Assembly (NCBI GenBank): GCA_031273455.1
Contig: JAISRZ010000107.1
Span: 40,823-104,822 of the forward strand
Direction of reading: 5' to 3'
From: Deltaproteobacteria bacterium
Lineage (GTDB): Bacteria > Desulfobacterota > Desulfarculia > Adiutricales > Adiutricaceae
Length of the DNA: 64,000 bases
The position numbers and the translations under genes were made by a program. Positions 26,508-35,593 of this stretch are shown in pieces (the first letter of the stretch is position 1; each line of letters opens with the position of its first letter). The notes beneath the pieces were generated by a model. That model did not search any database and was not told the DNA's origin. It was given only the letters and a program-made list of their open reading frames with translations.

Positions 26508-29500
26508 TTAATCTTCGATCTTCGGTTCCTTGGATCTTTTAACAAAGCGGACGATTTCCCCGATCCACAGAACCAAGGAAGTGGAGGCGATGATAGTCAC
26601 CCATTCTTTAACGGACAAAGGGTCAGTCCTAAAGACATCGCCGCCGATCTGAGTGATGACCACCTGGCCAATGGCGATGACCGAGGCGATGAGGATAAAC
26701 ATCCGGCTTTCTTTCAGCCTAGATAGGGCCGAGGCGTTTTTCCCCAAGGTTCTGGCGTTAAATAAGTTCCAGAATTGCAAGAACACAAAGGTGGTGAAGA
26801 ATAGGGAGAGGTTATGGCGCCCAACCGTGGTCTCGTCATCCATGGGGAAAGCTTGGTTAAAGGCCAGGACCAAGATTAAAAAGAGAGCCAAAAAGATCCC
26901 GCCCACGGTGAAGATAAACCGGGCCATGGAGGGGTTGACAATAAAGGCCTCAGGGTTACGGGGCGGTTTCCGCATCACCGCCCAGTCCGGCGGCTCCGAG
27001 GCCAAAGCCAAGGCGGCGAAGGTGTCCATGATTAAGTTGACCCAGAGCATTTGGGTCACGGTTAAAGGCAGTTGGACGCCTAAAAAGGGCCCCAATAAGG
27101 CCACGCCTAAAGCTAAGACGTTAATGGTCAACTGGAAGAGGATAAACTTTTGGATGTTGGAGTAGATGGACCGGCCCCACATTACGGCCTGGACAATACT
27201 GGCGAAGGAGTCGTCCAAGAGGATGATGTCCGCCGCCTCTTTGGCCACGGCGGTTCCGGTGATGCCCATGGAGAGACCCACGTCCGCGTGGTTTAAGGCC
27301 GGGGCGTCATTGGACCCATCGCCGGTCACCGCCACCACTTCTCCGCGTTTTTGGAGGGTGGTCACTAACCGTTGCTTAGCGAGGGGCCTCGCTCGGCTCA
27401 TGACCTTTAAAGTGTCCACCGCCTCATACACGGCCTCATCGTCCATGGCCATGAACTTATCGCCGGTTAGAACTAACCCCTCGCCCTTTTCCTCCGGGGC
27501 GATGATGCCGATTTCTTGGGCGATTTCCCGGGCCGTGGCCTCAATGTCGCCGGTGACGATCTTAACTTTAATGCCCGCTTTAACGCAGATCTTGACCGCC
27601 GGGGGCACTTCTGGCCGCACCGGATCGGCGATGGAGAAAAAGCCTAAGAAAACAAGCTGGCCTTCTTTCACCAGGTTAATGATATCCTCTTGGCCGTATT
27701 GGGCCGGGGCTTTAGTTAAGATCTTAGTGGCCAATCCCAAGGTCCGCATGCCGCGGGTTTGCTCAGCTTTAAGGTTTTCTTGGATCTTAGTTTGGTCTTC
27801 CGGGGTCAAGGGGACAATCTGGCCGTCTGGTAGGCGTTTAAAGGCGGAAAAACCCAAGACGATTTCCGGGGCCCCTTTCACGTGGAGGGTTAGGCCAGTT
27901 TTGTCCAGCCCTTGGCCAATGGTGGCCATGTATTTCCGCTCCGTGGAAAAGGTTAGCTGCCCCTCGATCTTAAAGGCCGAGCGCCTAGCTTGGTAGCTTT
28001 CGCTTTTTTCCTCCAGCCAGATTAGTAAGGCCGATTCCGTGGGGTTACCCAAAGGTTTAGTTAACAAACCCTTTTCGTCCGCGGCTAAGTTTGCCGTGGA
28101 GTTGGCGGCGATGGCCTCAGCGATCAGATCGAACTCGGAGTTCTTTAAGATGTCATCGCCGCTTTTACTGGCGTTAGCGAAGTCCAGAGAGGAGACCTTC
28201 ATTTGGTTCATGGTCAAGGTCCCGGTCTTATCCGAGCAGATGACCGTGGCCGCCCCCACGGTTTCGCAAGCGTGTAAACGCCGGACTAAGTTATTGGCCG
28301 CGGTCATTTTCCGCATGGAGTAAGCTAAAGACAGGGTCACGCTCATGGGCAGACCCTCGGGCACGGCCACCACGATGATGGTGACGGCCACCATAAAGTA
28401 CCTTAATAACGACATAGCCGTGGCTAAAGGGAGCCAAGCGCTGGGCTCTAACGTTAAGAGCCCTAAACCGACCCCAGCCCCAATAGCGATGGCGAAGAGG
28501 ATGACCCCAGCGATGACCGCCTGGAGCCACGGAAATAACCCTTCCGAATCTAACCAGGAGTTTTCGGGCCGCTTCCGGCCAGTTAACTCCACCGCGTCAA
28601 AAACCACTGGGACCCACACCCGGACTAAGGCCACGGCTAAAGCTAAAAAGGTGACGCATAAAAAGTAGATTTGACCGTTAGTTAAAGGTATCTTTATATA
28701 ATAGTGATTTTTATTTTCCGCTATTCTATGCCCAGAAGGGAATTTTAGAGCCAGATCCCCATATTTGGCCGTTAACTCGGTTTGGGCCTTTAGAACCTCC
28801 GCCTCCGTGGGGGCCGGGGCGCTGAGCTCGGTTTCGGCGATGGGATACTGATCGCCCAAGTCGCCTTGAAAGCCGGACCGGATGGTTAAGGTGGAAAAGA
28901 TGAGTAAGGCCACCGCGAAGCCAAAAACGCCGATAAATTGGCCCAGGCGGCCCAATTGACGGTTAAGGGGGGTGATGGTCTCGGTTTCCTCGGAAGCGGC
29001 CCTAGCGGTCTTCCCAATCTCCGAGGCGTCGCCCACGGTGGTGATCTTAACTAAGGCCCGGCCATCCGAGACAAAGGTTCCTCTTAGGACCTGGTGCCGA
29101 GGGTAAGCCAAGCCGCCTTCCTCTTCCCCTTGGCCTTGGGGCCTTTTAGTCACTGGCAAGGACTCGCCGGTTAAAGAGGCTTCATTGACCTGAAAGGCGA
29201 TGGCTTCCATAACTTCGCCATCGGCCGGGATTTCCTCCCCTTGCTCCAAAACCGCTATGTCATTGACCACCAGATCCCGCTTGGGGATAGAGGTGTACGC
29301 CCCCTCCCGGATGACCTTAATGGGTTCCTCATCCGAGACGCGGTTTAAGATGTCAAACTCTTGACCAGCCTTGTACTCGTTAATAAAACCAATGGTCGTG
29401 GCTAAAAAGACGGCGATGATAATGCCGATGCCTTCGGTGTACTGGCCCTCCACGACGCCCGCCAGGATGGCGATGACCGCGGCCACCAGTAAAATCCTAA

Positions 29501-29669
29501 TGATGGGATCCTCAAATTTCTCCAGATAAAGCTTCCACCAAGGGTCCCTTGGTGGCGGGGTCAGGACGTTCGGGCCGTGGAGTTGACGGCTTTCCAAAAC
29601 CTCAGCGGCGGTCAAGCCTTTCAGCTTTAAGTTGTCTGGGGCGGAGTTCGGGGCGTTGTCGTTGGCCAT
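26508..29669 (-). CDS. Ca2+-type P-ATPase (PMCA/PacL-like) with an extra ~130-residue insertion
   Basis: 1053 residues, inner membrane. Actuator loop EASLTGES; phosphorylation site CSDKTGTLTMNQM; hinge TGDGSNDAPALNHADVG; the M4 motif VPEGLPMSVTL near residue 440, typical of Ca2+ pumps; six C-terminal membrane segments. In most members M3 leads to the M4 PEGLP within about 50 residues. Here a stretch of about 130 extra residues lies between them. It holds a periplasmic-looking part and two additional hydrophobic segments (QIYFLCVTFLALAVALV and WLQAVIAGVILFAIAIGAG). Directly downstream of the Ter locus on the same strand. Because TerD proteins bind Ca2+, a functional tie is plausible. No other ion is favoured by the motifs. 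Confidence 0.88.
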   Translation of the reverse strand: MANDNAPNSAPDNLKLKGLTAAEVLESRQLHGPNVLTPPPRDPWWKLYLEKFEDPIIRILLVAAVIAILAGVVEGQYTEGIGIIIAVFLATTIGFINEYKAGQEFDILNRVSDEEPIKVIREGAYTSIPKRDLVVNDIAVLEQGEEIPADGEVMEAIAFQVNEASLTGESLPVTKRPQGQGEEEGGLAYPRHQVLRGTFVSDGRALVKITTVGDASEIGKTARAASEETETITPLNRQLGRLGQFIGVFGFAVALLIFSTLTIRSGFQGDLGDQYPIAETELSAPAPTEAEVLKAQTELTAKYGDLALKFPSGHRIAENKNHYYIKIPLTNGQIYFLCVTFLALAVALVRVWVPVVFDAVELTGRKRPENSWLDSEGLFPWLQAVIAGVILFAIAIGAGVGLGLLTLEPSAWLPLATAMSLLRYFMVAVTIIVVAVPEGLPMSVTLSLAYSMRKMTAANNLVRRLHACETVGAATVICSDKTGTLTMNQMKVSSLDFANASKSGDDILKNSEFDLIAEAIAANSTANLAADEKGLLTKPLGNPTESALLIWLEEKSESYQARRSAFKIEGQLTFSTERKYMATIGQGLDKTGLTLHVKGAPEIVLGFSAFKRLPDGQIVPLTPEDQTKIQENLKAEQTRGMRTLGLATKILTKAPAQYGQEDIINLVKEGQLVFLGFFSIADPVRPEVPPAVKICVKAGIKVKIVTGDIEATAREIAQEIGIIAPEEKGEGLVLTGDKFMAMDDEAVYEAVDTLKVMSRARPLAKQRLVTTLQKRGEVVAVTGDGSNDAPALNHADVGLSMGITGTAVAKEAADIILLDDSFASIVQAVMWGRSIYSNIQKFILFQLTINVLALGVALLGPFLGVQLPLTVTQMLWVNLIMDTFAALALASEPPDWAVMRKPPRNPEAFIVNPSMARFIFTVGGIFLALFLILVLAFNQAFPMDDETTVGRHNLSLFFTTFVFLQFWNLFNARTLGKNASALSRLKESRMFILIASVIAIGQVVITQIGGDVFRTDPLSVKEWVTIIASTSLVLWIGEIVRFVKRSKEPKIED

Positions 29670-29710
29670 GGTTACCTGTCTTTAAAATAGGGTAAAGCTT
29701 GAGCGCTTTT

Positions 29711-30640
29711 CTAGTTAGCGTAAGTGATTTCCATTATCGGGTCGTTTAAAGCCCCGGCGGCGATACCGCGGGTCCCAAACAACCGGGCCCGCTCCAAAAC
29801 GGTGGCGGCCCAGTTGGCGTGGACGGCCTTTTCGCACATCCGGTTCCCCAAACGGAAAATGGCCGGGTTACTGGGGTCTAAAGTGGCCTTGGCCATTTCC
29901 AGCTCATCGTCGCCCACCTGGTAAGCGGTGTGGATAACGTCTATTTGACTGGGATGGATGGCCGTCTTGGCGAATAGGCCCCGGTTAATGTCTAAAGATA
30001 GCTCTTGGGCCAAGGTCTCCTGGTGGCTTAGACCCTCAAAGCAGGGGGCCGTTAAATCCAAGTTAGCTGGTTTGAACACGGTGATCAGTTGATCAATCGT
30101 ATGGCCCACGGGCGTTTCATAAATGCTCTTAGTGATGTCCCGGCGTAAGCTTAAGATGCTGAGTAAATCCAAGGACCCGATCCGTAAAGCCGTGATCCGC
30201 GGCCTTAAAGGCGATTCGGTTAGATAGTCCCGTAACCGGTAAAGCTCGGTTAAGTCAAAGGCCACCCGGGTCTCTAGAGTGACCATTATCTCAAATTGGT
30301 CGTGGTTAGCCAGGATCTCAAAGTAAGCCGGTAAGGTTAAAAGATCGGCTTTGGGGATGACAAAGCCGTCAATCCGGTCAATGTCCCGAAAGGTCATGAT
30401 CCGCCTTAGAATGTCAGGCGTTCTGGGCCTTATGAACCTATGGGGCCCTCGGGGCGAAAGAAGGGTTAGGGTACGGCGCAAGTTTTCCAAAGCGGATGGC
30501 AGATCGCGCTCGGCCACGGAATCCTCCGTGCAGAAGACCACGGTCCGTAAATTGGGGTATTTAAGGCTATTACCCACTTCCGCCAGATCCGCCCGCAAAG
30601 CTGGCATATACATGGTCGCGCCGTATTTTAAAGAATCCAT
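29711..30640 (-). CDS. TIM-barrel C-C bond lyase (HpcH/HpaI-like) of Ter operons
   Basis: 309 residues. Text such as YGATMYMPALRADLAEV, RTVVFCTEDSVAERD, RFIRPRTPDI and GFVIPKADLLTLPAYF fits the HpcH/HpaI-citrate lyase beta superfamily. More precisely it fits the C-C_Bond_Lyase branch described from Ter operons. RBS GGAGA five bases before ATG. It is the last of the five module genes, 154 bases after the PRTase/PELOTA gene. The substrate is unknown; the family cleaves or forms C-C bonds on oxo-acid-type compounds with a divalent metal. Confidence 0.82.
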   Translation of the reverse strand: MDSLKYGATMYMPALRADLAEVGNSLKYPNLRTVVFCTEDSVAERDLPSALENLRRTLTLLSPRGPHRFIRPRTPDILRRIMTFRDIDRIDGFVIPKADLLTLPAYFEILANHDQFEIMVTLETRVAFDLTELYRLRDYLTESPLRPRITALRIGSLDLLSILSLRRDITKSIYETPVGHTIDQLITVFKPANLDLTAPCFEGLSHQETLAQELSLDINRGLFAKTAIHPSQIDVIHTAYQVGDDELEMAKATLDPSNPAIFRLGNRMCEKAVHANWAATVLERARLFGTRGIAAGALNDPIMEITYAN

Positions 30641-30794
30641 AAATTCTCCATAAAATATATTATATGGTTAATATTAGCATGTATTAAAAAATTAAAATTA
30701 AATAAAGAACAAAAACAGCTAAAAACCAAAAATTTTAGTTTAAATTATCTTTTGGTTAAGAGCCGCCCCAGTTAAAAGTCAATTAAAACGACTA

Positions 30795-31895
30795 TCAGTT
30801 ATCACGATCCAGGCGCTTAATCAAGGCGGCGGCCCGGTAGGGCAGATCCGGCTCCATGGCCACGGGAACGTCCCTTTCTTGAGCTAAGATGAGAACCGGT
30901 TGGACGTCAGGGTCCAGCCGGTCGCGAACGATTAAAAGCTCGGGGGCTCGCCGTAGAAGGACCCTAGCGCTTTCCCCTAAACCCGGTTTAATGTAGTTTT
31001 CGTCTTGGATCCGATACTTAAGCTTAGCCCGGGCCATAAAAGCCGCGCTAGCCGTGGCCGCTTTTAGTCGCTCGCTTAAAGAAACATTCTGGATAGCCTT
31101 TAGGTCTGGAACGGTTTTTAGCTGATTTAAAGCGTATTGAGTCACTTTATCCACCAGCCACTTAGAAAGGTCATAATCCTTTAACTCTTGGTAAAAGACG
31201 CAACCGTGAAAGTCGAAAGGCCCAATATAATCGGGGTTTAAGATGGTTCGGCTAATTAACCCGGAGACCACGCTATTTAAAAGGGAAGTCGCGATTAAGT
31301 AGTCATCCACGCTGGCGGTCAGCCCGGCGATCCCGGCTAGATCGGCTAGGACCGCCAGATTAGGGTCCAGTTCTTTCGGGGCCTTAATTTGGCCCAAAGA
31401 ATGAGCCAGCTCCCGGCCGATAACCCCCTTACCGGTCCAGCCATCGACAAAGACAATGGACTGGGGCTCATGGCGCTCTAGGATATAGTTTAAGGCGTTT
31501 TGATCCACCCCTTTGTCGCGAATGACCGAGATGGAGTAATGGGTGATATCGCGCTTAAAGACTATCTTTAATAGCCGGCCCAAAATAACGCCCACCGGGG
31601 TGCCTGAGCGGGCGATGGAGACCAGGGTTAAAGGGCCAGGTCGGCTCTGGGCGACGATCGCGGCTAACTTCACCAAATCCAGACCCAAGCGAGCCTGATT
31701 ACGCTCTAAAGCTTGGTGGAAAACCGCTAGGTAACTTTTATCCGGCGGCTTTTCCGGGCCAATCATCTCACTGTAGTGGCTTTGCCCGGACTGGATCCGA
31801 TATTCGCGGGTCTCTAGGGCCATGGGCGGAATGTCAATGACCTTTAATAAAAAGATCGCGTCCTCTTGATTAAAACTTCCGCTAAAGGGCTCCAT
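30795..31895 (-). CDS. Ter-type phosphoribosyltransferase-like protein with C-terminal PELOTA domain (StiP-like)
   Basis: 366 residues. The N-terminal FSGSFNQEDAIFLLKVI and IQSGQSHYSEMIGPEKPP are hallmarks of the family first named cysteine protease StiP and reinterpreted as PRTase_1. LVSIARSGTPVGVILGRLL and SIVFVDGWTGKGVIGREL are the phosphate/PRPP-type loops of the Rossmann-like PRTase fold. The last about 80 residues (APELLIVRDRLDPDVQPVLI) fit a PELOTA-type RNA-binding-like domain. It starts one base after the HAD stop, so it is tightly coupled. The reaction is not known. Confidence 0.8.
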   Translation of the reverse strand: MEPFSGSFNQEDAIFLLKVIDIPPMALETREYRIQSGQSHYSEMIGPEKPPDKSYLAVFHQALERNQARLGLDLVKLAAIVAQSRPGPLTLVSIARSGTPVGVILGRLLKIVFKRDITHYSISVIRDKGVDQNALNYILERHEPQSIVFVDGWTGKGVIGRELAHSLGQIKAPKELDPNLAVLADLAGIAGLTASVDDYLIATSLLNSVVSGLISRTILNPDYIGPFDFHGCVFYQELKDYDLSKWLVDKVTQYALNQLKTVPDLKAIQNVSLSERLKAATASAAFMARAKLKYRIQDENYIKPGLGESARVLLRRAPELLIVRDRLDPDVQPVLILAQERDVPVAMEPDLPYRAAALIKRLDRDN

Positions 31896-31896
31896 A

Positions 31897-32631
31897 TTAA
31901 GCCCGCCGCCCCAATTGACTGGCGGAGGGGATAAGCTGATAGTCGCAAAGGTTTAAAAACCCCAAATCCGAAAAACTATCGCCCATCCCGAACAACAAAA
32001 GATCATCGCTTTCGTTACGGAGATAGGTGTCAACAAAATATTCCACCGCGTATTTTTTATCCAAAAACTTGGGCAAAAGAGCTAGGTTATTGTCGTTTAA
32101 ATAAATATTGGCCTCATTTTTAAAGCGCCGCGCCAAAAGATCCCGTAAAACCTCTAACTCAAAAAGCCGTTCCGGCTTAGTTTTGACCACCAGGTAGAAA
32201 GGTAAATCGCAATCGCTAATTATCCGGGCCCGGGCGAAAAACTGTAGATTATGGATCTCTTGGGTGGTTAAAGCCAGAGATTCGGTTAAAAGGTTATTGG
32301 CCGCTAAGGTTAAAGGCTTGGTCCGCTCATACCACTTCCAATCAACCTCATTCTGGGGGTCCAAAATGAGCCCGCCAAAGTTCAAAATAGCCCCGTGGGC
32401 AAACTTGAGCCTGACCCGGCCAAAGGACTCGCGATTGCGGGCCGTAGTGGGAATGACCGTGGCCACTTGGCGAAATAGCCCCAAAAGGGCCACCTGGCTC
32501 GGGGTCAAAAAGGAGAGGGGCTCCCCGTTAGGCCCAAAAGCCCCCACGGTTAGGTCGTTCTTTAACCCAATCTTCCGGGAGGTTTGGAAGATAGTGTCAT
32601 CTAGATCCATAAAAATCGCGGCCTTTTTCAT
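31897..32631 (-). CDS. HAD-superfamily hydrolase of the Ter module
   Basis: 244 residues. Motif I is FMDLDDTIFQTSRK, with the nucleophile and acid Asp pair. Motif II lies around VIPTTARNRESFGR. The C-terminal LLFGMGDSFSDLGFLNLCD supplies the metal-binding acids of motif IV. It looks like a Cof/sucrose-phosphatase-like phosphatase. Its ATG overlaps the end of the PRTase-TRSP gene by four bases. In the module it probably removes a phosphate from an intermediate; this is inference. Confidence 0.83.
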   Translation of the reverse strand: MKKAAIFMDLDDTIFQTSRKIGLKNDLTVGAFGPNGEPLSFLTPSQVALLGLFRQVATVIPTTARNRESFGRVRLKFAHGAILNFGGLILDPQNEVDWKWYERTKPLTLAANNLLTESLALTTQEIHNLQFFARARIISDCDLPFYLVVKTKPERLFELEVLRDLLARRFKNEANIYLNDNNLALLPKFLDKKYAVEYFVDTYLRNESDDLLLFGMGDSFSDLGFLNLCDYQLIPSASQLGRRA

Positions 32632-33803
32632 AAGAAAAGGACCTTGGCCCTTAACCTTGTAGGTAGATCGTGATCTAAAGGCAAGGGGCGGGTTTCATAA
32701 ACGATAACGGTGTCCCCTTCAAAGTTAGGGTCGAGGTTGTAAATAAAGTTATCAATATTATCGTGATAGTTATCGGGAAAGGCCAAAGTGTGGCTAATAG
32801 CCGGGCTGGGGGCCAAGGGCGTTCGGGTGGTCGATTGAAAGAGGGTCTCATAGCCCAGTTGGCTAAAGGCGTAGGCCAAGTTAAAAGGCTCGCGCAAAAA
32901 CTCCCCGGTCCCAATGACTCGGACCTTTTGGCTAGGCGAAAAATGGAAGCTTTTAGCCAGCGTTTGGTAATAAAGTTGGTCATCCTCAAAGCGAAGCCCT
33001 AAGCGACCGTAGTTGGTTTGTAAAAGCCAGTCCTTGGGGGCGAAGTCCCCCACGGAGTTAAAACTTGGGCTAATCTCGGGAGAGATTTCCCCTGGGTCAT
33101 AGTTAAAGGTCCCCTCGAGTAAAGAGACGTGGTCCACGGGCGGCGGAAAAGCCCTTTGAAACTCCTCTTTAACCGCGTCGCTTAAAAAACTCATGAGAGA
33201 AACCAAAATAAGCCGCTTTAAGCCTTTATTAAGATTCAGATAAGCTTGGGCTAGGTTCTTTAAGGTGTTCCCGGTGGATATTTCGTCATCGATTAAAACT
33301 AAGGTCTTAGCCTTTAAAAAAAGCTGGGCCAAAGCCGACTCTTTGGGCCAATAGACCAAGTGGCTCCGGGCGTGGCAATGGGGCTCATCGATTTCCAAGG
33401 CGATTTTATGGTTGAGCTGGTAGCGGGTGGTCTGGGTGAATAAGGCTTCTTTAGCCCCATATTGAGTCCCATACTCGGCGAAAACGCCCCGGCCTAAACC
33501 GATGGCCGTCTCAGCCATAGCCACAAAAAGGACTGGGCTTTCTAGATCGTTTAACTTCGCGGCTAAATCCTCGTACCCGCCTTTCATGACTAAAGGCGAG
33601 ACCGGCCAGTGCTTGCCTAAAACTTTACTGACAAAGATAAAGGGCCTTTTGGGGTTGTAACGCTCCCCCACAACGCAAAGCTCCGTAAAAGGGCGGTCTT
33701 GGCGGTTGACCCTGACCTTTAAGCTTCCAGAGCTTAGAGGGTAAGTTATTTCGTAGGGAGCGTCTAAGCTGGGGGCTAAGTTAGGGTTTTGGGTCGTTGG
33801 CAT
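32628..33803 (-). CDS. Ter-type phosphoribosyltransferase with TRSP domain
   Basis: 391 residues. The PRPP-binding loop TLVLIDDEISTGNTL (about residues 167-181) is a classic type I PRTase motif. The N-terminal part (PFIFVSKVLGKHWPV, FVAMAETAIGLGRGVF) fits PRTase_2. The C-terminal domain contains the STTRTPL segment corresponding to the T-R-S-P motif that names the TRSP domain, here with Thr for Ser. Overlaps the ATP-grasp gene by 23 bases and the HAD gene by four, so the three are one translation unit. Probably builds a ribosyl-linked compound; the product is unknown. Confidence 0.83.
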   Translation of the reverse strand: MPTTQNPNLAPSLDAPYEITYPLSSGSLKVRVNRQDRPFTELCVVGERYNPKRPFIFVSKVLGKHWPVSPLVMKGGYEDLAAKLNDLESPVLFVAMAETAIGLGRGVFAEYGTQYGAKEALFTQTTRYQLNHKIALEIDEPHCHARSHLVYWPKESALAQLFLKAKTLVLIDDEISTGNTLKNLAQAYLNLNKGLKRLILVSLMSFLSDAVKEEFQRAFPPPVDHVSLLEGTFNYDPGEISPEISPSFNSVGDFAPKDWLLQTNYGRLGLRFEDDQLYYQTLAKSFHFSPSQKVRVIGTGEFLREPFNLAYAFSQLGYETLFQSTTRTPLAPSPAISHTLAFPDNYHDNIDNFIYNLDPNFEGDTVIVYETRPLPLDHDLPTRLRAKVLFL

Positions 33804-34833
33804 AAATAAACGGTTGATAAACCTGATTGACCATAAGGTCGTAAACTTGGTTGGGCAAAAGATTTTCGCGGGGCTCGAGGGCTAACCGAACGGCCCAGTA
33901 GGGGTAATTGATTCCCGCGAGACAAGAAAAGTATAACCCGCCAGCCATGCGGGGGTTTATCTCCAGGATTAAAGGCCCCGAGTCTATCTCAATCAACTGG
34001 AGGTTAAAGATCCAACTAAGTTGGAAAAATTGGGTTAAGCTTTGAGCTAAAGAGCTAAAAGCCTCGTTTTGGATGAGCCTTTCCGCTTGACCGCCCAAAG
34101 GGGGTTTTTTTCGGATGGAGACCCTTAATAACCGACCGTTTTGGGCTAGGCAATCTAAAGAATGCTCAACGCCTAAGGCCCTTTCCATGACTAAGAGCTT
34201 GACAAACCGCTCGTCCGGGACGTTTAAACGACTTTTAGCTTCGCTTAAGGTGACTTTAACTGGATCATTGGCCAAAAAATCAGCTAAAGGGTCAGTTTCC
34301 TCTTTAATTATCTTAAAACCCAAGCCGTAGATGGATTTGGCCGGCTTAAAGCAGATGGGGACCCCGAGGCTCTTAAAGTGGTCGATAGCCTCGTTAAACT
34401 CCCTAAAGTTATTGACCACCCGAAAGCGCGGGACTTTATAGCCCGCTTGGCTGACTAAAGAATAGAAAGCGGCTTTGTCGTTAATGAGGTCTAATGTTTC
34501 CGCCGCGGCCGGGATGATTAAGCGCGTCTTTAGGGCCGTAAACTCGGCGGCTCGTTTGGCGATGGCCGTGGCCCCGCGGGAAGGCCAGAAGAGATCGATC
34601 TTACGGCTTTGGCACTGGTTTAAGCACCAGTCAACGTAAGCTTCTGGGTCATTAAGACCTTGGTCTAAAAAAAAGACGTCCGCGATTTGGCTGGCCACAA
34701 ACTCGGGATTGGAATGGCTAACGGAAATGTCCAGAGAACTGGGGAACCCGAACTCAATAACGCCCCGCTTAATCAGCTGGCAGATATTGTAAAGGCTGGA
34801 AAAGTTGTGATTAAACCACAATTTGATGGGCAA
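33781..34833 (-). CDS. ATP-grasp ligase of the Ter module
   Basis: 350 residues from a TTG start. GGAGG seven bases upstream supports this start, and no better ATG is near. The fold is ATP-grasp/carbamoyl-phosphate-synthetase-like: an N-terminal pre-grasp part (PDQGL-type DQGLNDPEAYVDW), the nucleotide-binding strand VPICFKPAKSIYGLGFKII, and the metal/phosphate segment QLIEIDSGPLILEINPRMAGG with the Glu and Asn ligands. Such enzymes join an acid to an amine through an acyl-phosphate. First gene of the five-gene biosynthetic module, after an intercistronic hairpin behind TerD. Confidence 0.82.
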   Translation of the reverse strand: MPIKLWFNHNFSSLYNICQLIKRGVIEFGFPSSLDISVSHSNPEFVASQIADVFFLDQGLNDPEAYVDWCLNQCQSRKIDLFWPSRGATAIAKRAAEFTALKTRLIIPAAAETLDLINDKAAFYSLVSQAGYKVPRFRVVNNFREFNEAIDHFKSLGVPICFKPAKSIYGLGFKIIKEETDPLADFLANDPVKVTLSEAKSRLNVPDERFVKLLVMERALGVEHSLDCLAQNGRLLRVSIRKKPPLGGQAERLIQNEAFSSLAQSLTQFFQLSWIFNLQLIEIDSGPLILEINPRMAGGLYFSCLAGINYPYWAVRLALEPRENLLPNQVYDLMVNQVYQPFIYANDPKP

Positions 34834-34910
34834 TGGCCCCTCCGCGAAAGGCGAAAAGCGATAAAAAACCGGCGTTAAAACCCTTTAAGCTTTTTCTAAG
34901 GGCGATGGGC

Positions 34911-34951
34911 TGGCGGGCGAACCGCCTTATGGTTAAAGGATCCGCCCGCCA
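34911..34951 (-). other. hairpin between terD and the biosynthetic module
   Basis: TGGCGGGCG (34911-34919) pairs with CGCCCGCCA (34943-34951); the loop can form a further short AACC/GGTT stem. No T-run follows on the minus strand, so it is more likely an mRNA processing or stability element than a terminator. Confidence 0.5.
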
Positions 34952-34972
34952 CTAATCGCTCTATCAGCTTTC

Positions 34973-35548
34973 TTAGAGAAGCGGTTTAATCGCCGGGATT
35001 AGATCGGCCACGGTTTTGCCATTGGCGTTATCGCCTAAAGCGTGCATCTTCCACTCGTTTTGGTGGCGGTACAGCTTGGCCATGATTAGGCCGGTGTGGG
35101 CCCCGCCGCCCGTTAAGGTGTAACGAGCGATTTCCTTTTGGCCCCGATCGTCCACCAAGCGACAGTAAGCGTTTTCCACCGAGTCAAAGGTTTGGCCTTG
35201 GTAGCTGTTGACGGTGAAGACCAGGTATTTAACGTTGGCCGGAACTTTACTCAAGTTGACGATAATCTGCTCGTCATCGCCTTCGCCCTCGCCGGTTAAG
35301 TTGTCGCCGGTGTGGACGATGGAGCCGTCTTTGCTATTTAACTGGCCAAAGTAGACCACGTCGAGGGGAGTTTTGTTCTCATCGAAAAGACAGCAGGAAG
35401 CGTCCAGATCGATGTTAACGGCTTTCTTGGAAAAGAAGCCTTTCTTTTTGATCGGATCCCAGCCTAAGCCCATGATCACCTTGTTAAGGCCGCCGCCAGA
35501 TTCCTTGTCCAGGGATATTTTTTGACCCTTAACTAGACTAATCGCCAT
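34973..35548 (-). CDS. terD: TerD family protein
   Basis: 191 residues, one TerD domain with [55 protein letters not shown] and the C-terminal MAKLYRHQNEWKMHALGD. The insertion KKKGFFSKKA between the GWD turn and the DLDAS loop separates it from the TerD at 8208 and 36413 and resembles TerZ/TerE-like members. RBS AGGAG eight bases before ATG. TerD folds bind Ca2+ with acidic loops and may assemble at the membrane. Second gene after the AIM24-like protein. Confidence 0.9.
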   Translation of the reverse strand: MAISLVKGQKISLDKESGGGLNKVIMGLGWDPIKKKGFFSKKAVNIDLDASCCLFDENKTPLDVVYFGQLNSKDGSIVHTGDNLTGEGEGDDEQIIVNLSKVPANVKYLVFTVNSYQGQTFDSVENAYCRLVDDRGQKEIARYTLTGGGAHTGLIMAKLYRHQNEWKMHALGDNANGKTVADLIPAIKPLL

Positions 35549-35593
35549 TATTCGCTCCTAAATGAAACCAGATAAAGATTAATTACGCCAAGG

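Noticed and set aside
34687..34878. Small plus-strand open frame
   Set aside because: Lies antisense to the ATP-grasp start, whose TTG has a clear GGAGG and whose protein is recognisable.
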